Source: Rhodoplanes tepidamans (GTDB lineage Bacteria; Pseudomonadota; Alphaproteobacteria; Rhizobiales; Xanthobacteraceae). Taken from it: a stretch of DNA of 64,000 bases. The notes beneath the pieces are model-generated. The model was not told the DNA's origin. It was given only the letters and a program-made list of their open reading frames with translations, and ran no database searches. Each line of letters opens with the position of its first letter. Positions within the stretch are counted from its first letter, which is position 1. Where the stretch lies: contig NZ_JAUSUJ010000026.1 of assembly GCF_030813915.1 (NCBI RefSeq), positions 35,331 through 99,330 on the forward strand, in the 5' to 3' direction. Positions 60,781 through 64,000 of this stretch are shown piece after piece. Position numbers and translations under genes: made by a program.

Positions 60781-62196
60781 ATGTCCATGCCGATGCCGAG
60801 CGGCGCGAGTCCACCCGGCGAGCCGGCCGCGCCGCGTGATTCGGGCCGGGCCGCCGGCCCGGCGCCCGACCGGCGGCGCGTCCTCGCCGGAATCGGCGCC
60901 GCGATCGGCGCCGGGGCGGGCGCGACGCTCGGGGCCGGCCCGGCCCGGGCCGCGATCGAGGTCCAGTTCTGGCACGCCATGGCCGGCGAGCTCGGCCGCC
61001 AGATCGACCGCGTCGTCGCGGGGTTCAATTCCGAGCAGGACGCCGTCCGGGTCGTCCCGGTGTTCAAGGGCAGCTACACCGAGACCGTGACGGCGGCGAT
61101 CTTCGCGGCCCGCACCCAGAGCCATCCGGCGATCGTCCAGGTCAACGAGATCGGCACCGCCACCATGATGGCGGCGCGCGGCGCCGTGTATCCGCTCTAC
61201 GAGCTGATGCGCGACATGGGCGAGCCGTTCGACGCCGCGGCGGTGCTGCCGCCGATCGCCGGCTTCTACTCCGATCCGGCCGGCAACCTGCTGTCCTATC
61301 CGTTCAACGCCTCGACCCCGATCCTCTACTTCAACCGCGACCTGTTCCGGGCCGCCGGGCTCGACGACCGCCGGCCGCCGCGCACCTGGCCGGAGGTGGA
61401 GGAGGCGGCGCGGCGGCTGCGCCTCGCCGGGGTGACGTGCGGGTTCTCGACCCACTGGCCGTCCTGGGTGAACGTCGAGAACTTCTCCGCCTTCCACGAC
61501 GTGCCGCTGGCGACGCGGGCGAACGGGCTCGCCGGGCCGGGGGCCGAGCTCACCCTCGACAATCCGGTGCTGGAGCGCCACGTCGCGGCGCTCGCCGCCT
61601 GGCAGAAGAGCGGCATCTACGCCTATGGCGGGCGCGGCACCGCGGCCGAGCCGATGCTGCATTCCGGCACCTGCGGCATCTTCATCGGCTCCTCGGCGCT
61701 CGCCGCCGACATCCGCGCCAAGGCGAAGTTCGACGTCGGCTACGGCATGCTGCCCTACTGGCCGGACGTGCCGGGGGCGCCGCGCAACTCCACCATCGGC
61801 GGGGCCAGCCTGTGGGTGCTGCGCGGCCGGCCGATGGCCGAGTATCGCGGCGCGGCGCGCTTCTTCGCCTATCTGGCGCGGCCCGAGGTGCAGTCGCGCT
61901 GGCATCAGGCGACCGGCTACCTGCCGGTCAGCCGCGCGGCTTACGAGCACGCCCGCGCGGCGGGCTTCTACGACCGCAACCCGGGCGCCGCCATCGCCAT
62001 CGAGGAGGTGACGCTCAAGCCGCCGACCGACAACTCGCGCGGCCTGCGGCTCGGCTCCTTCATCCTGGTGCGCGACGTCATCGAGGAGGAGCTGGAGCTC
62101 GCCTTCGCCGGCAGGAAGACCGCCAGGGACGCGCTCGCCTCGGCGGTCCGCCGCGGCAACGATCTGCTGCGCCAGTTCGACCGGGCGAGCCGGTGA
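60781..62196 (+). CDS. UgpB-like ABC substrate-binding protein (orphan)
   Basis: A 471-residue periplasmic protein of the sn-glycerol-3-phosphate-binding type. It has a twin-arginine signal (PDRRRVLAGIGAAIGAGAGA, cleavage near RAA). The mature domain begins AIEVQFWHAMAGELGRQIDR and has VFKGSYTETVTAAIFAARTQ and YPFNASTPILYFNRDLFRAA, all family features. The ATG at 60781 is used; the frame opens at 60712. No UgpA, UgpE or UgpC is nearby. It is divergent from the binding-protein/kinase operon, so it may belong to the same response. Confidence 0.87.
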   Translation: MSMPMPSGASPPGEPAAPRDSGRAAGPAPDRRRVLAGIGAAIGAGAGATLGAGPARAAIEVQFWHAMAGELGRQIDRVVAGFNSEQDAVRVVPVFKGSYTETVTAAIFAARTQSHPAIVQVNEIGTATMMAARGAVYPLYELMRDMGEPFDAAAVLPPIAGFYSDPAGNLLSYPFNASTPILYFNRDLFRAAGLDDRRPPRTWPEVEEAARRLRLAGVTCGFSTHWPSWVNVENFSAFHDVPLATRANGLAGPGAELTLDNPVLERHVAALAAWQKSGIYAYGGRGTAAEPMLHSGTCGIFIGSSALAADIRAKAKFDVGYGMLPYWPDVPGAPRNSTIGGASLWVLRGRPMAEYRGAARFFAYLARPEVQSRWHQATGYLPVSRAAYEHARAAGFYDRNPGAAIAIEEVTLKPPTDNSRGLRLGSFILVRDVIEEELELAFAGRKTARDALASAVRRGNDLLRQFDRASR

Positions 62197-62206
62197 GACC
62201 GCCACC

Positions 62207-62251
62207 GTCGTTCCGGGCTCGCGCACCTTACGGTCCGCGCCCCGGAACGAC
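62207..62251. repeat. Short version of the dispersed palindrome in a convergent gap
   Basis: A 45-bp hairpin with arms GTCGTTCCGGG and CCCGGAACGAC that lacks the inner arms of the large copies. The right part has GGTCCGCGCCCCGGAA, as in the copies at 9240 and 43770. It separates the convergent UgpB and mtnA genes. Confidence 0.75.
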
Positions 62252-62259
62252 AGCCGAGT

Positions 62260-63363
62260 CTAGCCGGGCCCGCCGCTCCGCTCCGGGAACGCCGCGGCGA
62301 GGGCGGCGCGGTCGGGCGCCAGCACGCCGCGCTCGGTGATCAGGCCGGTGACCAGGCGGGCCGGGGTGACGTCGAAGCCGTAATTGGCGGCCGACACCCC
62401 GTCCGGCGCGATGCGCACCGTCTCGAAGCGGCCGTCGGCGGTCTTGCCGGCCATCAGCGTCACCTCCTCCGCGCCGCGCTCCTCGATCGGGATCTCGGCG
62501 ACGCCGTCCGACACCGCGAAGTCGATGGTGGGGGAGGGGAGGGCGACGTAGAACGGCACGCCGTTGTCGTGTGCCGCCAGCGCCTTCAGATAGGTGCCGA
62601 TCTTGTTGCAGACGTCGCCCTGCGCCGTCACCCGGTCGGTGCCGACGATCACCATGTCGACCTGCCCGTGCTGCATCAGGTGGCCGCCGGCATTGTCGGC
62701 GATCAGCGTGCAGGGCACCCCGTGGTGACTGAGCTCCCAGGCGGTGAGCGAGGCGCCCTGGTTGCGCGGCCGCGTCTCGTCCACCCAGACGTGGAGCTTC
62801 ACGCCCTTGTCGTGCGCCATGTAGATCGGCGCCGTGGCGGTGCCCCAGTCGACGGTGGCGAGCCAGCCGGCGTTGCAGTGGGTGAGGATCTCGACCGGGG
62901 CGCCGCCCTTGCGGGCCGCGATCGCCTCGATGAGGGCGAGGCCGTGGCGGCCGATCGCGGCGTTGATGGCGACGTCCTCGTCGGCGATCTCGGCCGCCCG
63001 CCGGTAAGCGGCGTCCACCCGAGCCTCGCGCGGCAGATTGCGCACCGCCGCCAGCATCTCGCCGAGCGCCCAGCGCAGGTTGATGGCGGTCGGCCGGGTC
63101 TTGGCCAAGGTCTCGCAGGCGGCCTCCAGGCCGGCGTCGGAGGCGTCCTCGCGCAGCGCCAGGCACACCCCGTAGGCCGCCGTGGCGCCGATCAGCGGGG
63201 CGCCGCGCACCAGCATCGAGCGGATCGCCTCGGCGGCGTCGGCGAGCGTCGCGAGCCGCACCGTGACGTAGCGGTGCGGCAAGAGCCGCTGGTCGATGGT
63301 GCCGACCGTGACGCCGTCCGGCTCCAGCCAGATCGTGCGGGTGTGCCTGCCGTCGACTTTCAT
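62260..63363 (-). CDS. mtnA: S-methyl-5-thioribose-1-phosphate isomerase
   Basis: A 367-residue enzyme of methionine salvage, which converts methylthioribose 1-phosphate to the ribulose 1-phosphate form in the cytoplasm. The catalytic cysteine is C163 in ILTHCNAGWLAT and the aspartate is D243 in IVGTDRVTAQGDVCNKIGTY. The segments RGAPLIGATAAYG and INLRWAL are also diagnostic. GGAG lies 7 nt before the ATG at 63363. The eIF2B-like relatives lack these residues, so the call is firm. The gene stands alone here; no mtnK or mtnB is in the window. I see no SAM riboswitch in its leader. Confidence 0.93.
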   Translation of the reverse strand: MKVDGRHTRTIWLEPDGVTVGTIDQRLLPHRYVTVRLATLADAAEAIRSMLVRGAPLIGATAAYGVCLALREDASDAGLEAACETLAKTRPTAINLRWALGEMLAAVRNLPREARVDAAYRRAAEIADEDVAINAAIGRHGLALIEAIAARKGGAPVEILTHCNAGWLATVDWGTATAPIYMAHDKGVKLHVWVDETRPRNQGASLTAWELSHHGVPCTLIADNAGGHLMQHGQVDMVIVGTDRVTAQGDVCNKIGTYLKALAAHDNGVPFYVALPSPTIDFAVSDGVAEIPIEERGAEEVTLMAGKTADGRFETVRIAPDGVSAANYGFDVTPARLVTGLITERGVLAPDRAALAAAFPERSGGPG

Positions 63364-63579
63364 GGGTCGGCTCCGCGGGATTTTTCGGGGTCGGGCGAGG
63401 GGGCGGCCGCCGTCATAGGGCCCCGGCGCCGGCTTGGGAAGGGGCGGCGGGCGGCCGGACGGCCAGCTGCGACCACTTCCGCGAGCGCCGGCCCGCCTGC
63501 ACGCCCGGTCCGGTCTCCCGCCGTTCGCGCGGCAGCCCCGCTTGCCCGGCCCGCCCCGATCGGCTATCCAGGCCCGCAG

Positions 63580-63656
63580 GCGCCCGTAGCTCAGCTGGAT
63601 AGAGCGTTGCCCTCCGAAGGCAAAGGTCACACGTTCGAATCGTGTCGGGCGCGCCA
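63580..63656 (+). tRNA. tRNA-Arg (anticodon CCG)
   Basis: A 77-nt cloverleaf with encoded CCA. The acceptor stem is GCGCCCG (63580-63586) with CGGGCGC (63646-63652), then G and CCA. The D arm is GCTCAGCTGGATAGAGC. The anticodon arm is TTGCC-CTCCGAA-GGCAA, which gives anticodon CCG, reading CGG. The T arm is ACACG-TTCGAAT-CGTGT. All stems pair. Confidence 0.97.
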
Positions 63657-63942
63657 TTTTCCATTTCTCACCGAAAGTCCTGAATTTCTCACCCGCTTCG
63701 GGCATGGAGCAGGTGAGCGCTCCATCGCCGCTGGACCTCGCGTGCTCGCCTTGCAGCGCGGCTGGGTCGACGACACAGCAGTGCCCGCGCACAGGTGATC
63801 TTGCGTACTGGTGCGTTTGCTGCCCTGACCCGAGACTTGCTCGGAGAGCGGCGCGCTGATTCGTCCGCCGCCAGCATCCGGGGCAGCGATGACGAGAATT
63901 GCATGGAGACTGGGCAAGAATCGGCGGGTCGAGCTGATGTAA

Positions 63943-63962
63943 GATTCGTCTTATGACGAATC
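63943..63962. promoter_or_regulatory. Palindrome over a possible gene start at the window edge
   Basis: GATTCGTC, 4-nt spacer, GACGAATC: perfect 8-bp arms. An ATG at 63953 lies inside it. Sites of this kind over the start codon are typical of autoregulated repressors. The gene itself continues beyond the window. Confidence 0.5.
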
Positions 63963-64000
63963 GCCCGTTCAAGACCGGCGTCAGCCGGGCGCAGCCGAGC
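63953..64000 (+). CDS. Possible start of a gene cut by the window edge
   Basis: An ATG at 63953 opens a frame of 16 codons that reaches the end of the window without a stop (MTNRPFKTGVSRAQPS). No ribosome site is visible, since the palindrome covers that position. The short N-terminus would suit a regulator, but no domain is visible. The call rests only on the palindrome and the open frame. Confidence 0.25.
   Translation, partial: MTNRPFKTGVSRAQPS

Noticed and set aside
63364..63579. SAM-type riboswitch before mtnA
   Set aside because: I looked for SAM-II and SAM-I-like helices in the leader and saw none.
63413..63664. Minus-strand frame over the tRNA with a DTIRTCDLCLRRATLYPAEL-like sequence
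   Set aside because: This is the well-known false protein made by reading the tRNA gene backwards; the tRNA-Arg fold is complete.
63627..63917. Second minus-strand frame ending in RARHDSNV
   Set aside because: Also a tRNA-reverse artefact, with no family features or ribosome site.

Overview
The window comes from a very GC-rich alphaproteobacterium, most likely of the Hyphomicrobiales (Rhizobiales). The evidence is the codon use, the many orphan TctC-type binding proteins, the CoA-transferase/amidase/acyl-CoA dehydrogenase catabolic genes, the Mop/ModD genes, and a family of intergenic palindromes built on CATTCCGGGGC / GAACCCGGAATCCAGC. I do not assign a genus. I saw no transposase, integrase, phage gene or CRISPR array.

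Layout. (1) 0.2-15.2 kb is a catabolic and uptake region, almost all on the minus strand. It holds a 3-hydroxyisobutyrate-dehydrogenase-like enzyme, a TctC receptor, a flavin monooxygenase, a maleate-isomerase-fold protein without its catalytic cysteines, an SDR without its catalytic lysine and a polysaccharide-deacetylase-fold enzyme. These are followed by a sulfonate/nitrate-type ABC importer, a CoA-transferase/amidase/acyl-CoA dehydrogenase operon, and LysR and AraC regulators. (2) 15.3-20.5 kb is a plus-strand operon: an isochorismatase-like hydrolase plus a complete ribose-type ABC importer. (3) 20.6-34.9 kb is a surface-glycan region: a large GT2 glycosyltransferase, an anchored GWxxD-domain protein, CysD and CysNC (PAPS synthesis), a GT-C enzyme, a membrane GT2, a hexapeptide acyltransferase, a second large polytopic protein, a WecE-type sugar aminotransferase, a methyltransferase and a sulfotransferase. 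No reductive sulfate-assimilation gene is present, so the PAPS is probably used to sulfate the glycan. The middle part is visibly richer in A/T.

(4) 34.9-38.8 kb is a molybdenum-related locus: ModD, Mop and an ABC importer of the NitT/TauT type. Two matching 24-bp palindromes of ModE type lie before mop/modD and before the importer. (5) 38.9-42.8 kb is an iron-uptake pair: a PepSY membrane protein with a small partner, and a TonB-dependent siderophore receptor. (6) 43-50.4 kb holds a RidA protein, an unlisted 59-residue zinc-ribbon protein, a TctC receptor divergent from an IclR regulator with two adjacent palindromes, an alpha/beta hydrolase, a CoA-transferase, a GntR regulator and a glutathione transferase. 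(7) 50.5-53.8 kb is an AraC regulator divergent from a second TonB siderophore receptor.

(8) 53.9-62.2 kb holds a polytopic membrane protein and a three-gene signalling operon: a TRAP-type binding protein, a membrane histidine kinase, and a receiver-DUF3369-kinase protein. There is no TRAP permease and no DNA-binding output, which suggests a TorT/TorS-like sensing relay. An orphan UgpB-like binding protein is divergent from it. (9) 62.3-64 kb holds mtnA, a tRNA-Arg(CCG) and a palindrome over a possible gene start at the window edge. Palindromic repeats sit in seven of the ten convergent gene junctions and are missing from the glycan region. Bases 1-225 hold no gene I can support.
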